NCBI RefSeq assembly: GCF_937616625.2
Contig: NC_065570.1
Span: 42,849,665 to 42,913,664 of the forward strand
From: Mercurialis annua
Lineage: Eukaryota; Streptophyta; Magnoliopsida; Malpighiales; Euphorbiaceae
DNA length: 64,000 bases
Reading direction: 5' to 3'
Under the pieces are notes generated by a model. The model had not been told where the DNA came from and ran no database searches. It saw nothing but the letters and a program-made list of their open reading frames with translations. Positions 43,033-54,900 of the stretch are shown here, piece by piece. Position 1 is the first letter of the stretch. The number at the start of each line of letters is the position of its first letter. The position numbers were made by a program, and so were the translations under genes.

Positions 43033-45346
43033 TCTACTTCTACTATATATATATAAAGCAGGACATTTTCTCCCTTTGATTGACACTTGGCACCTTACAA
43101 TCGGTTTTCACATTTTATTCTTTTTAATATATTTTCCTTCTTTTTAATTCTTTCATTTGTATTATATAAATGGCAATTAATCACATCAAATGCTAATGAT
43201 TAAATGCTAAAGATGTTCATTCTCATTCATTTTATATTTTTGATATTAAATTCAATTTGACCTTACCAAATTAGTACAATCTACTCAATATATTTATTTG
43301 AATTTAACATTTTACATGCTAATTACGTTACTAATTGCTAATTATATTTTTTGATAAGCAGCTTAGCTACAAATGCAATTAAAAAATTAAAAATATAAAA
43401 TCAAATAAAATTGAAAAAGTACTTTCAATTATTTCCCTTTAATTTTAAAAGAAATTGTATTTCAAAACTACTATCATAATATCACAACAATTACTCTTTT
43501 AGATCTAAAAGTTTGAGCAACACATTTACTCTTTTAGAAGATATATGCAATTTACAATAAAAACTCACAGTTTAGTACCAAATCCGTTGCTTTTTCATAA
43601 TAAATGGCAATATTAGAAACTTAAAAGTTTCATACCAATCATGTAAGGAAATAATTTAAGTCTTATGACTATTATTAATTTTTTTGTCACACATCCAAAT
43701 TCGTTACTTTTCCACAATGTAAATGGTAATATTAGAAACTTAAAAGTTTAATACCATTAATTCGAAAAATCTTTTCAATTACCATAAATTTCCATTATAT
43801 ATATTCATATTTTTTTTTTCAAGCTACTAACTTCTTATGTATGTTGTTCTTTTTTTTTTCATTTTAAAAGTTGTTGAGGATTTTGTATATATTATATTTT
43901 TGATTCTATGCAGATTTTGTTATTGTGTTTTAATCTAACAGTTCATTTTAATTTATTCTATATTGTGTTTGATTGCAGGTGAAAGAGATAGAGATCATGA
44001 AATTACCGTGATGATCAAGAGAAAAGATCCATTTAAAATTTAGGCGAGAAAAATTCCATATATGTATTTGTTTGAGGTGAGGATATTCTTTTACATATTA
44101 CGCATTCTTCGTATGTTAATTATGTAACACAAAATTATAAATACTTGAATAATAAACATAAAACATAACTTTAAAAATATTGATATAAATATTGAGTTGG
44201 AGTTTTAAAAGTATTTTATTTTAAAATGTCCAAAAAAATTATCATGCAAATTATATTAGAACTCTTTTTTGTAGTTATTATTGTAAAATTTCAACGATTA
44301 GATTATATTTTAATATCTTGATATATTGAAAAAACTATCGCCTCTATAAATGATAGATTCATGTGTTTTTTAGCAATGAAATTTTGTTTGAAAAGAAATG
44401 AAATCAAAATCTAAAAATGGATATTAGTTAAAATATTGTTGTAATATCTAATATCTTTAATTTTTTTCGTGATAACCATTTTTCTACACATTTCATTAAT
44501 TTTGTAATATCTATGTCCCGCAATTAGTATTATTCTTCACCTCCTAACATCAAAATTAATAATAAATACTTATATATGTTTTTCTATTATGGAGTAATTT
44601 TTTACAGGTATATCATTTTTTATTTTTTATTGATATAGCTATACTTTGCTTAATTGATTAACTTATTTTTAATTATTTATAAAGCATATTAGTGAAACCA
44701 ATTTATGTTTAAATTGGTAAAAAAGAATATGTAGTATATAATAGTAATTGATAAATAAATAAAACTATTCTATCAAAAGTATAATTTAAATGGTGACAAC
44801 AATCTATTCTTTAAAAAAGTTATGTACATATAAATAAATAATGTAAAATTAGACCCAAAAAAAATGTAAGATGAAATTGCAAAATAATAGAATATTAAAC
44901 GCAAATATTAACAAACATTGCACGTATGAAAATGGTGCTTCGAGATGAAAATATAAAATTTTATATAACATATCAAAAACGCAAAACTGCTTTAAAATTA
45001 TGATTTTAATTGCACAATTAGACTTTTTAACGATCAATTTTTTTAATATTAACCTTTTATTTTCTATAACTTTTATATACTACTTATACTACTGTTTTTT
45101 TTATATCTTATAGATAACTAATGTATCTTACATGTGTGAGGATTTATAAAATTTTAGGATAAATTATTTTTAAAAAATCAATTATTATTTTAATTTCTTT
45201 ACGGAAAACTATTTAACAATTGTCAGATAATAAAATATTTAATACATAATTTAAATATTAATTTCTTATTTTCATATAAAAATTATAAGCTGATTACACT
45301 CAAATGATATTAAACAAAAAACGTGCAACGCACGGGTTAAAGCTAG
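43033..45346 (+). mobile_element. Non-autonomous Helitron, 2.3 kb
   Basis: The 5' end is TCTACTTCTACTATATATAT preceded by A. The 3' end is CTAG followed by T, with the hairpin CGTGC-AAC-GCACG (45322-45334) ending 12 bases before the terminus. These three features define Helitrons, which insert between A and T without duplication. The interior is AT-rich with no Rep/helicase ORF and no recognised captured gene. It ends about 410 bp before the GOT1 start codon. Confidence 0.82.
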
Positions 45347-45613
45347 TTATAAAAAATAACTGACATTTTCATTTCCTGCAAAATTGCTTATTATTCACAA
45401 TTTTACTTTCTTCACCTTGGCGTACATCGCAATTCACAGGTATCTCTTTCGTTTTATTTTCTGTTTGGCTACTGAGAAAATCAAGCGTTTTCTCTCCATC
45501 CAATCTAAACACAGATTTTTAGATTCAATTTCTCTCTCTATAACTATCAATACTTGTTGCAGATCATTTTCCAGCCAGTAAATCACAGCTTTTGTTTCAT
45601 CTGAATCATAAAG

Positions 45614-45719
45614 GTAAACTTGCTTGTACGGATCTTTTATTTCAAGATCCTAATAATTTTCATAGCCTTAAAGTTAACTTTGAATCTGATTTCTCTGTTA
45701 TTTATTTACCTTGTTTCAG
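45614..45719 (+). other. Probable intron in GOT1 5' untranslated region
   Basis: AAG/GTAAACTTGC donor and CTTGTTTCAG acceptor between the promoter region and the GOT1 ATG at 45757. The sequence from 45347 to 45613 is pyrimidine-rich and probably holds the promoter and first untranslated exon. Confidence 0.5.
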
Positions 45720-45756
45720 GTGATAATTAAAATATTGTTGTAAATCAGCAGCAACG

Positions 45757-47877
45757 ATGATTTCGTTTGAAATGAATGATCGCAAAAGTGAGTCAAGAAA
45801 ATGTGTAATATTTACATTTAGATGTTTATTTTAAGTAATTCATGCTTATTGTTTTTTTTATTCAGTTAATTTGGTTAGGAGTTTCTGTAATTAGAACTAG
45901 TTTATTGTGATTTCTGAACTTACAGTGTGATTATTGCGGTTAAGTATTGTGATAGACTGACTTCTATGAAAACAAAGTATTTGTATGTGCTAAATCTTTT
46001 TATCTAGTGTTTAGAAAGTGTAAAAATGGAATGATTCTATGTAGTCAGATGCATCAAATCTTGTTTTTGGAGAGATTATAGCTGTTAGAATCCCATACTT
46101 TTTTGCTTAAACAAAAACAAGGCATTTCAAAAAGTCTTTCAAGAAAGTAAATATGCCGCAAACATTATGATTTTTCAAGAGTTAAATCGAATTGAATTCT
46201 TGTACGGTCGTTTTGTTCCGAAAACAGCCTTTATGTTGGACTTCGCTTTATTGTTGACGTGATGCTTCTGGCTATCCTGTTAAATGCTGTCAATCAAAGT
46301 GTATCTGTTGTGCGTGATCTTTTGAAGTTTGAGCTTAAATTTGTTAAATGGTTCTGCATACTTGAGTAAACTTGTTTTGTCTCTCCCTGTTCATTCTTGC
46401 TATTGGTGATGAACAGTTTTCATTCTGGCAAGGACAGGGACTAATCTATACTAATTATCAGTTTTACATTGAATAATATATCTAACTTTGTTTCCTATTT
46501 TAAATGAAACAGAAATTGGGCTAGGATTGACTGGCTTTGGGATCTTTTTCTCATTCCTGGGAATCATTTTCTTCTTTGATAAGGGATTGCTTGCCATGGG
46601 AAATGTAAGTGCCTTGCTAGAGTAATTATTTCCTTAAGAATCACTACTTATTCTGTTCCCAAGATATCATTAAACACCCTTTTGTTTTCTTTGTGGGTTC
46701 TTATACAGATTCTGTTCATCTCAGGAGTGAGTCTAACTATTGGACCAAAATCCACTGTGCAATTTTTCATGAAACCTCAAAACTTTAAGGTTAACTGCAC
46801 CATCTCTTTTACCTCCTTTTCTTTATGACTGTGTAACTATGCTTTCTATTAAATTTGTAGCTATTACATGCATTTCACTCTCTTAATGCGACTCGTTTGT
46901 GCAAACAGGGAACTATTTCATTTGGTGCAGGCTTCTTCTTTGTGGTCATTGGATGGCCAATTATTGGCATGATTTTGGAATCATATGGGTTCATTGTACT
47001 CTTCAGGTAAGTTATGTTTTTTATTTAAATATTCTGTTATATTGTGTTTGATTCTCATGGATAGAGATGCTAATATGAACGCTATACAGTGGCTTCTGGC
47101 CTACACTGTCAGTGTTTCTGCAGAGGATACCTATTCTTGGCTGGGTGTTTCAACAACCTTTTGTTAGATCGGTATGTTCTCGATATGACTCAGAATTTTA
47201 ATTTAGTACCAAACAAAAAACGTCTCCATATTCATTTCATGTTGATCAAACCTTGTACGCTAATTCTATTTACACTTTGGCTGGTAGATGTAATTGTTTA
47301 TTGTTAATATGCCAAACCATAACTGATATAACTACAGCTGAAGCTTTGCTCTTTAATTTGCACTTTAGACTTAAGTGCCAAAGTGATGTAAATTACAGTT
47401 GAAGCTTTTGCTACATTGAGTTTGGAGGTGGACTTGGGGTAATGGGTTCATGGTTTTCATTCTAGCTTGAATTTCTATAGGAATATTTGCATGAAGAATT
47501 ATCGAGGATTCCATATTAAGGCAGTGGTTGGTAGTTCATTCTAATTGTTTGTATATATGATCGCCAAGGAGGTGAATGCCACCCAACTCCTTAGCAAGGA
47601 ATACTTGATGTAAAACTATGTATAAATATGTGTGCCTCTAGTAACTTTCTAGGGGAGAAACTGTTCAAGAATCCTAAGTTCCTAACTATAGAAAGAGGAT
47701 TGTATGGTAGGGATTACAAAGTGTGCTATAAGAATGAGTTTATTGTTATTGATACTTGATTTGTTTTCATGTGTTCATCTTCTTTTAATGTTAGTTTAAA
47801 CGTTAAACTAGTTTCATTGTTTTCATTAACATCTGCAGTTCATGGATCGCTACCGTGGCAAAAGAGTTCCCGTTTAA
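45757..47877 (+). CDS. GOT1: GOT1-type vesicle transport protein (Golgi transport 1)
   Basis: A small tetraspanning membrane protein of ER-to-Golgi (COPII) traffic; plant GOT1B has been linked to protein export from the ER. Six coding exons join in phase: 45757-45787, 46513-46604, 46709-46789, 46909-47006, 47090-47171 and 47839-47877, giving 140 aa, the usual family length. The protein begins MISFEMNDRK and has hydrophobic segments at about 13-33 (GLTGFGIFFSFLGIIFFF), 35-52, 70-90 (GTISFGAGFFFVVIGWPIIG) and 92-110. It ends in the conserved DRYRGKRVPV. All splice sites are GT-AG, and no lesion is seen. It is the first intact host gene to the right of the transposon nest. Confidence 0.93.
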
Positions 47878-48357
47878 ATACACATTGATAGAGGTAGAAT
47901 GAATAGGTTCGGTCCCCGTGCAAGTCCTGTAAAAAGACGTCAAACAAAGAATAGTATGGCTCCACAACTAATTTTTCTTTTGGTTTAAGAGGTGGTAGCT
48001 GTGTGATTATGGGATTGAAGAAAGACGCGACAAAGCTGCATATAGGTTCTAATTCTGTAAAAATGACCTTAGCATTTATCTTTTTTCCATGTTTACTGAA
48101 TGTTGAAGAGTCTTTATAATTTGTTGATGATGGCTTTTTGTATTCTTAGTTAAAGATAGAAAAGAAAAAATTTGTATCAGTTTATCCATAAATATTCTTT
48201 GATTGGTTCTCTTTGTTGTTGCATATTTTATAGTCTATACCGAAGTTTTTGTAAGGCTAAAATTGATCAAAAATTGATTATCAGAAATCCTCAAAGCTAT
48301 AAGAAACTTCATTTCTTTTAAAATGAATTCCAGAAAACATGCTCGTATATATAGACA
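47878..48357. other. GOT1 3' flank, no gene seen
   Basis: AT-rich, probably the GOT1 3' untranslated region and spacer between convergent genes. No ORF with motifs. Confidence 0.5.
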
Positions 48358-48480
48358 TTAAAATTTGCATATACACTAATTAAGAGGAACACCAACTTCA
48401 TTCATCATCCAAACTGCCCAAATATCTTCCTGAAATGGTAATTAGAATATTAGGCATTACAACCTCATCATCTAGTTCAG
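48358..48480 (-). pseudogene. Duplicated 3'-terminal fragment of the GEMIN2 gene
   Basis: About 120 bp closely resembles 51876-52005, the end of the GEMIN2 last exon and its flank. The shared coding part reads DDEVVMxNILITISGRY. Here one T is missing in the TATTTTGG run, so the end becomes GRYLGSLDDE. Identity in the best 95 bp is about 90% by eye. In the same frame the sequence is open upstream to an ATG at about 48570 (MHGNLEE), a 57-codon ORF beginning just behind the KNL2-like stop. Confidence 0.85.
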
Positions 48481-48570
48481 GGTTGTACAATAGCCTAGCA
48501 GGCTCGAAAGATTCAGACACAGAAACATTCTGAAAACAGGGAAATTCAGTTTCTTCGAGGTTTCCGTGCA

Positions 48571-49428
48571 TCATAGCATATGAGTATAGTCCTTGCGAAT
48601 CTTCAGCCTGCCAGAACTTCTGACTTTAGATGAAGGAGTTTCTGCAACTCCTGACTCCTTGTTACTCCTAATATTTTCATCCGCATCATTGTGTACCGAG
48701 GTGAATGCACTACCCTTTCCCAAGTCTGCATCAGCCGCCCCAGGAGTACGTTCCTTGAATCTTTCCAGGATATCACCGCAAATAAACTTTTCAGAATCTT
48801 CAGGATGGCGCATAACAAGATCACGAATCCTTCTTGCTGGAACATCATCCAAAATTGATGGCACTGCGCTGGTACCTGAAGATTTCTTGCGCCTAAGAAA
48901 ACCAGATTTTTCACTTGACGTGTCTTTTTTAACAGACTCTCCTTCATTATACATTTGAGCAACAACCTCTTCCCAGTGATGTGGAAATCCAAGCTGGAAA
49001 AGGTTGCAAACCTGTCAAGGCCAAAAGTTTATGTAAAAAGTTAAGGAGAAGTTAATCGCAAAAGTTAATCCCATTAAATTACCTTAAATGGGATTCCATT
49101 TTGATGTGTTCGTGATCTATTTAACATGCCGCTGACTGTAATTGTGATACCATCTGTGGTTTCAACAGTGGTGGCATCAATTCTCCTACAAATTGGTGTC
49201 GAGGAAAAGAAGACAATTTCTCCTAATCTCCCGCTGTAGTGAAAATAAAAATGCAATCTTTAAGAATCAGCTCAAATTAGGGATTAGAAAATAGGTACAA
49301 TGAGGGGAGAATGATAGTTACTGTCTTGAAGCAGAGCCGGCAAGAGAAATGCGATTGATGTGAGATTTAAGGAGCCACCAATCATGCAATAACACATCAT
49401 TCATACACAAACAACTCTTCGCCTCCAT
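48571..49428 (-). CDS. KNL2: SANTA-domain protein, KNL2/M18BP1 family (short, beta-KNL2-like)
   Basis: KNL2 (M18BP1) proteins help load the centromeric histone CENH3 in the nucleus. Three exons join in phase: 49428-49322, 49233-49083 and 49011-48571, giving 232 aa. The SANTA domain covers about residues 10-105: LHDWWLLKSHINRISLAGSA, then IVFFSSTPICRRIDATTVET, DGITITVSGMLNRSRT, NGIPFKV and LFQLGFPHHWEE. The remainder is charged and disordered and ends SSGRLKIRKDYTHML. The long KNL2 form has a CENPC-k motif (SGR ... LEFW); only an SGR-like start is present, so this fits the short plant form lacking it, or a truncated copy. ATG 49428 (MEAKSCLCM) is the first in-frame ATG of the exon. Confidence 0.83.
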
Positions 49429-49643
49429 TGATTTACCTACAAAACTCAATTCAATTTCATTACTGTGACAACTGAATGTGATTCTTTTCTCCTTACTCAA
49501 TCATTAGCAGAGATCATTTTATCATCATTCATAACTGTTTTCTCAAATGTGAGACGGCGGTAGTGGCCCGAAGCGACGGCGGGGGCCTAAATAACCGCTC
49601 AATATTTTCTTTGTTTGTGTTATGAGAAAAAGAAGAAAACAGG
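49429..49643 (-). other. KNL2-like gene promoter region
   Basis: Short upstream region with a GC-richer patch near 49550-49600. No clear TATA box identified. Confidence 0.35.
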
Positions 49644-50259
49644 AAAAATACATATTTGAGTCCCTCCACTATTTTGAATTGGGTGCTTCTCTCATAATTT
49701 ATATACATTAAGTCCTTATATTTTTTATTTTATTCATTTTAAGTCTTTCATCATAAAAAAATATTAACCGTGTCAAGTCAGACTATAATATACTGGTTGA
49801 AGAATTTACTTTCAGTAAAAAAAAAAGGGTCAATGCAGCCTTCAATCTGGCATCTCAGGATCAAATAAATCCATTTTAACTTTTTGAATCAATTAAACAT
49901 AAAATTTGTGTTTACAAGACTCTCTTAATTTAAGTCAAATAACTCTGAGATTGTGCACCTCAATGCGGACTTATTTAAGCCGAAATGCATATTTGGAGTT
50001 CTAATAGACACAAATTTAAAATTCTAATTGACATAAATTTGAAGATTTAATTGACTCAAACGTTCATATTAACTCTTTTTAGAAGTTAGGCAAAAAAATA
50101 AAATCTAATGGTAATTGATAAAAATACAAAGATTTAAATTTAAAAAATTATTTAGTCGAATTAAAAATATAAAAATATAAAGATTCAACGTGGGCAAATA
50201 GAAATAGAAGGACCCAACTTAAAATAATATGATAATAAAAAGATCCAAATACGTATTTT
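49644..50259. mobile_element. Possible degenerate inverted-repeat element (MITE-like), about 620 bp
   Basis: The left end, AAAATACATATTTGAGTC, resembles the inverse of the right end, GATCCAAATACGTATTTT, and similarity continues inward (GGGTGCTTCT against AGAAGGACCC). No convincing target duplication was found, so superfamily and exact ends are open. Confidence 0.42.
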
Positions 50260-50420
50260 ATCGATAAAATTTGTGTAATTGTTATTTTTTTCGTTTTGTT
50301 TATATCAAAATTACGAGAATTATGTAGTTTTAATAAAAAACAATTGTAATTTAATATTTTATAAATCTAATTAAAAATAAAGAAATAAAATTAAAAATGT
50401 GTTAATAATTGATAAGCTAC

Positions 50421-51165
50421 TAGTAATAAAGGCATCGCTTGGTTTGTTTTAAAGCAATTCCTGGGAAGTAACTTTCCGGAAAGTATAGTTTCTGGGAAGT
50501 AACTTTCCGGAAAGTATAGTTTCTGGAAAGTTAACTTTCTAGAAAATTTGATAAACGTTGCTTGTTTCGATTTTTACTTTCCGGGAAGTACACAATTAAT
50601 TTTAATATAATGAAATTATATTTTTAATTAAAAGACATAAATATCCTTTGATAATTTTTATATAGTTAAACAAATAACTATTTTTTTAAATCGAGCAATA
50701 AATATTTTTATTTTTGCTTATTAACTCTTATTTTGCGATTCAAATACTATTTGAGAGAGTTTTTAAATATTAAAAATTAAAATTATATTTTTTTATTTGA
50801 ATTTTACATAATTTAAAATTTAAATAAAAATATTTTATTTTATTATAAGTAATAATTATAAAATAATAAAAATATTTTTATATAAATTTTAAAAGAAAAA
50901 AGGAAAGAGTTAAGGTTAAACTAGGAAAATCCAACAAAAGTGTTAGGGAAGTTCTACTTCCTTGAGTTTTGCTAGGAAGTTACCTTCGTAGTTAAAGGGA
51001 AGTCAAACATTCAACTTTCCGGAAAGTAAAATATATAAATTGAACCAAGCAAAATATTTTGCTACTTTCCGAAAAGTAAAATGTATAAATTGAACCAGGC
51101 AAAATATTTTGCTACTTCCCGGAAAGTACAACTCTATTTACCTCTAACCAAACGGGGCCTACGTT
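50421..51165. mobile_element. Possible MITE-like element with ACTTTCCGGAAAGT palindromes
   Basis: The ends resemble each other in inverse orientation (CGCTTGGTTTG on the left, CTAACCAAACGGGGCC on the right). Palindromic ACTTTCCGGAAAGTA units cluster at both ends (50459-50560 and 50995-51135), while the centre is plain AT-rich. A target duplication is not clear. A non-autonomous hAT or Harbinger-type element is the best guess. Confidence 0.5.
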
Positions 51166-51419
51166 TAGGGGTAATACGAAGCATCTTGTTAGCTCTTAAT
51201 TGAGCTACTGTATGAGTTGGCGGAACGAAATGTTTGTAAATAAAGATGCCCTATTTATTTAAAGAGTTAAATACATAAAAAAAGAAAAAGTTACAATAGC
51301 CACAGTTTTTTTATCAGAGATATACGTAGAAATAGGCCTATTCTAGGTCTACAATTAGTTGTTAATAGGCCATTCTAGGTCTAGAATTAGTTGTTAATGA
51401 AAATTAGCGAGAGTTAGTA

Positions 51420-51530
51420 TATATTTTTTAAAGTTAAATCAGACAAACCACAGTCTGAGGAAAATCGGGAGTTAGATCCCCGACTTCATGCAAGTATAAG
51501 GACCTGGCCATTAGGCCAAGTCCTCATCTG
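51420..51530 (-). mobile_element. Possible tRNA-derived SINE
   Basis: On the minus strand TGGCCTAATGG fits the Pol III A box TRGCNNARYGG. About 30 bases later GGATCTAACTCC approximates the B box. An AT-rich tail follows. Spacing is right for a tRNA-like head, but a tRNA cloverleaf is not complete, so it is not called a tRNA gene. Confidence 0.4.
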
Positions 51531-51622
51531 CTACAATAGCTATAGTTTGATGTGGTAATTAAATAAAAGTAACAAGCTACAATAGCTATAGTTTGGTGTA
51601 GTGATTAAATAAAAGTAACAAA
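51531..51622. repeat. Tandem duplication, 46 bp x 2
   Basis: Two head-to-tail copies beginning CTACAATAGCTATAGTTTG, differing at a few positions. A second small tandem repeat (AGGTCTACAATTAGTTGTTAA-like, about 33 bp x 2) lies near 51335-51400. The rest of 51166-51875 is AT-rich without a gene. Confidence 0.85.
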
Positions 51623-51928
51623 CGAGATTGAATCGAATTCTTCTCTGTCCATTCATTTATACACCTCTTTAGTTACACATATACCTCCTTCTTCCAACAA
51701 TCGTTTCAATGAACCTATTTGAACAAGAAAGTTGAAGAATTAAAACCAAATTATAATAATAATAATAAGAATATCAAATTATACTCATACTCATTAAAAG
51801 TGTATTAGACAGTCAAACAAATGCAGGAGTTACCAGGAAAGTCGATACATATTTGAATATGGGAATGGGATAATGAATATTAAAATTCATATACATAAAC
51901 TAAAAGCAGCACGGACCAACTTCATTCA

Positions 51929-54900
51929 TCATCCAAACTGTCCAAAATATCTTCCTGAAATAGTTATTAGAATATTAAGCATTACGACCTCATCATCTAC
52001 TTCAGGTTTTGCAGCTCGCATGCTAGCACACTTGCGAAGCAGACTCCTAAGGGCCGCGCATGTGTCTGCATTTACCGGTGTATCAACTGCCGCACAGAGA
52101 GCAAAAAGCCACATACAATCATCTTTCGATAGTGTATCAACGGTTTCTATCAAGCTTATGCGCTTCCTCAGCATTGAAACTCGTTTCACAGCATCCATAG
52201 CTGAAATTGAAGACAGTGTAGGGTTACTGCTAGAAGAATCACTGACGGAAGTCGAAATTGCATTCTCAAAGCACCTTGATATTTCATCGTCCCAAGCATT
52301 AGCCTGGTCGATAGCCAGTGATTGCAGCTTACATGAAATTTCAGAGCTGGAATCCTCATCGCGAGATAAATACTGCGATAGAGAGGAAGTACAGAATACA
52401 GTAAAGTTAGTTCCAGAAATATGAAACTGTTCTGCAAAATAACTCGTATAGGCAAAACATAAGGTCATTAAAGGCTAGAGTTTCAAAGTTCTCAAATATA
52501 AACACACACGCGCACATCTGAAACCAAATATAGCTCCAGTTCTCAAGTCATTAATCCCGCAAATGAATACAATTTAACATAAAAGCAAAAAATAGCACCC
52601 TCATCTCGACAACACCACTATATCGTGTATATATATACATATCTTTCAACAATAGAGAACATGTAGACTTATAAAGGACAGAGCATCAAAGCAAAGAATT
52701 CAGGTTCATTTTTTAGCGAAAAAACAAAATATGAGTTGCTAATAAGCCAAATCATACCATCCGTAGATTGGAAAAATCAGAAAGAAAGGCATCCTCCCAC
52801 TGCTTCAATGGCATTAAATGCTCTGGGCACTTGGTAATCTCAGGAATCTGAGGCATATAAATACTTTGTTCTTTGTTCACTTTACTTCTGTCAAGCTTTA
52901 CCACCTTAATTTTATGAATATGAGAAGCTTCCCACCTAAATAGAGAAAACCAGAAAATCAGTGATGTCTAAATTACATATTAAGGTGGTGCTGAGATTCC
53001 CCTCTTGGCAATGCTAAAGCTACTCTAAGCTAAAAACAAACAATAAATATTAGGCCTAAATACCAAATCAATCCGGACCTTTTTCTTTTATTTAATTAAA
53101 GCATCAACTATCGTGATTTTCAGTTTTAGCAACAAATTTAAGCTTTATTTTTTCCTTTTCAAAAATAGCAATATGGTAGTTTCAAACCTTGAGTTATTCT
53201 TCAAATTTCATCAACCCATTTTCCCAAGGATTCTTCGTATTCATAATCAATGTATTCAATTTACCAAACTTTTGTAAGATCAAAGAAAAAATAAATCTAT
53301 AATGTCTTATAATATAGAGACCCATAAAATGCAAAGCCACAATTCACCAGATAGGAACAAGTCAATTTCATCAAGTCCAAGACTTCGTTGTAGATATAGT
53401 GAACTTGAACGAATAACATTCCACAATTTGGACAATTAAGATCGACAATATCTTCATTGTTGGTTAAATTGACAGATAATGGGAGCTTTTGATGTGGATA
53501 AATTTGTTTTTTAAAGGTCAGAAGCATGTAAATGTCACTCATATGATTTTGCAAGGGAAACTCTTGTAATACTATTTCTGAAATAAAATGTTAAAAATTC
53601 GTGCTAAATTTGATACTTTTCAAGGTATAAATTACTAGCCACAACAGATAACACAGTTCACCTTTTCTATAGATTAACACAGAATGCTACACCACTATAG
53701 ACAAGTTGGCAAAGTCATAGAAACATCATATTTCCAACCATTTTTCATTCATTTTTATAGAATTTTTGCTCTATTGAATGATGACTCCCCATCAAAGAAA
53801 TATGATTTTCTAGTGTGGGTGATGTGCAGCAGCAAGCTCTGCAATACACTTCAATTTTTTTTTAATACTATCAATTCGGCTCCAATTGTTAAGAAGACTC
53901 TTCTGCATGATTTCTACAGTAATGTAGTGAACATAGCTTGAGTAGAGTGCGGAAATATTTCAATGAACAACATTTGTATTAACTTAACAATTAGCGTTTT
54001 AAACTTCACAAATATGTTTTTGTAATGGTTTGATTAGAGGAAACTGCATCCTTCTCTCTTGCCTTCAAGAACTGCTTCATTGTTGTTGTACACATGTGTC
54101 TATCACAACAAGATATGAACTAAAATGTTTTGCTTAAAGACCACATAACCAATATATTATCAAACACCTCATGAGAAAATGTGAACACCCACTTCCATGC
54201 AGCTAGAGCAATCTAAATGACGAACACCACGGATCGAGTGCAAGCTACCAAATGAGACTGTGATGACACATGACACTAGTATATACAATACTTGCTTATA
54301 CAGAATGCCCTTTTCATTACTTGTCAGGAAGCATAGATGTCCAATCATGTCAAAGTAAATGAAAAAAAGCCAGCCGTACAGACTGCATTACTGGAGCGCA
54401 CTTCAAGTGGAATCAGTTGCTGATGGAAGTGGGGAGGGTTTTGGTTTAATGAAGTAAAAAAAAATTAATATTAAATTATCCTACAAATCAGAGGTTGATA
54501 GTTGATCGAATCAACACTAACATAGGATCACTTGTGAATATGTTCAAGATGCACAAATAAGAAAAAGGAGAAGAAGAAGTTCAATAAAGTTTTAGTAGGC
54601 AACTCTCATAGTTTTATTTCCTTTGATCAAGTACCAAAATAGTGATGCCCACTTTTATATTTTTCTAATTCAAAACTCATGTAAACTACTTTACAGTTGA
54701 CTTCACCTCGGCCATTTTGGTAAAAACAAATGGATTAGAGAAAATGGATTTTGTATTTCACTTAATAGTAAGGAATTTTACAATTGCCATTGATGATGAG
54801 GCTGATAGAACCTCATATACACCTTTTTTGTACAGAGTTCTCAAGAATTTTCTGAAGCCTAGTTAAGCTTGGAATTATTGGAAGTACTGATATGCAAAGT

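Noticed and set aside
43033..45346. Autonomous Helitron or captured gene
   Set aside because: No Rep/helicase motif or host exon could be read in any frame; only short AT-rich ORFs occur.
51420..51530. tRNA gene on the minus strand
   Set aside because: A- and B-box-like motifs are present, but the acceptor stem and anticodon arm do not form, so a SINE head is a better reading.
52186..52468. Extension of GEMIN2 exon 4 upstream to include AEQFHISGTNF
   Set aside because: The only nearby upstream acceptor (TTTTGCAG/AACAG) puts the exon in the wrong phase relative to exon 3, whereas CTATCGCAG at 52373 keeps phase.
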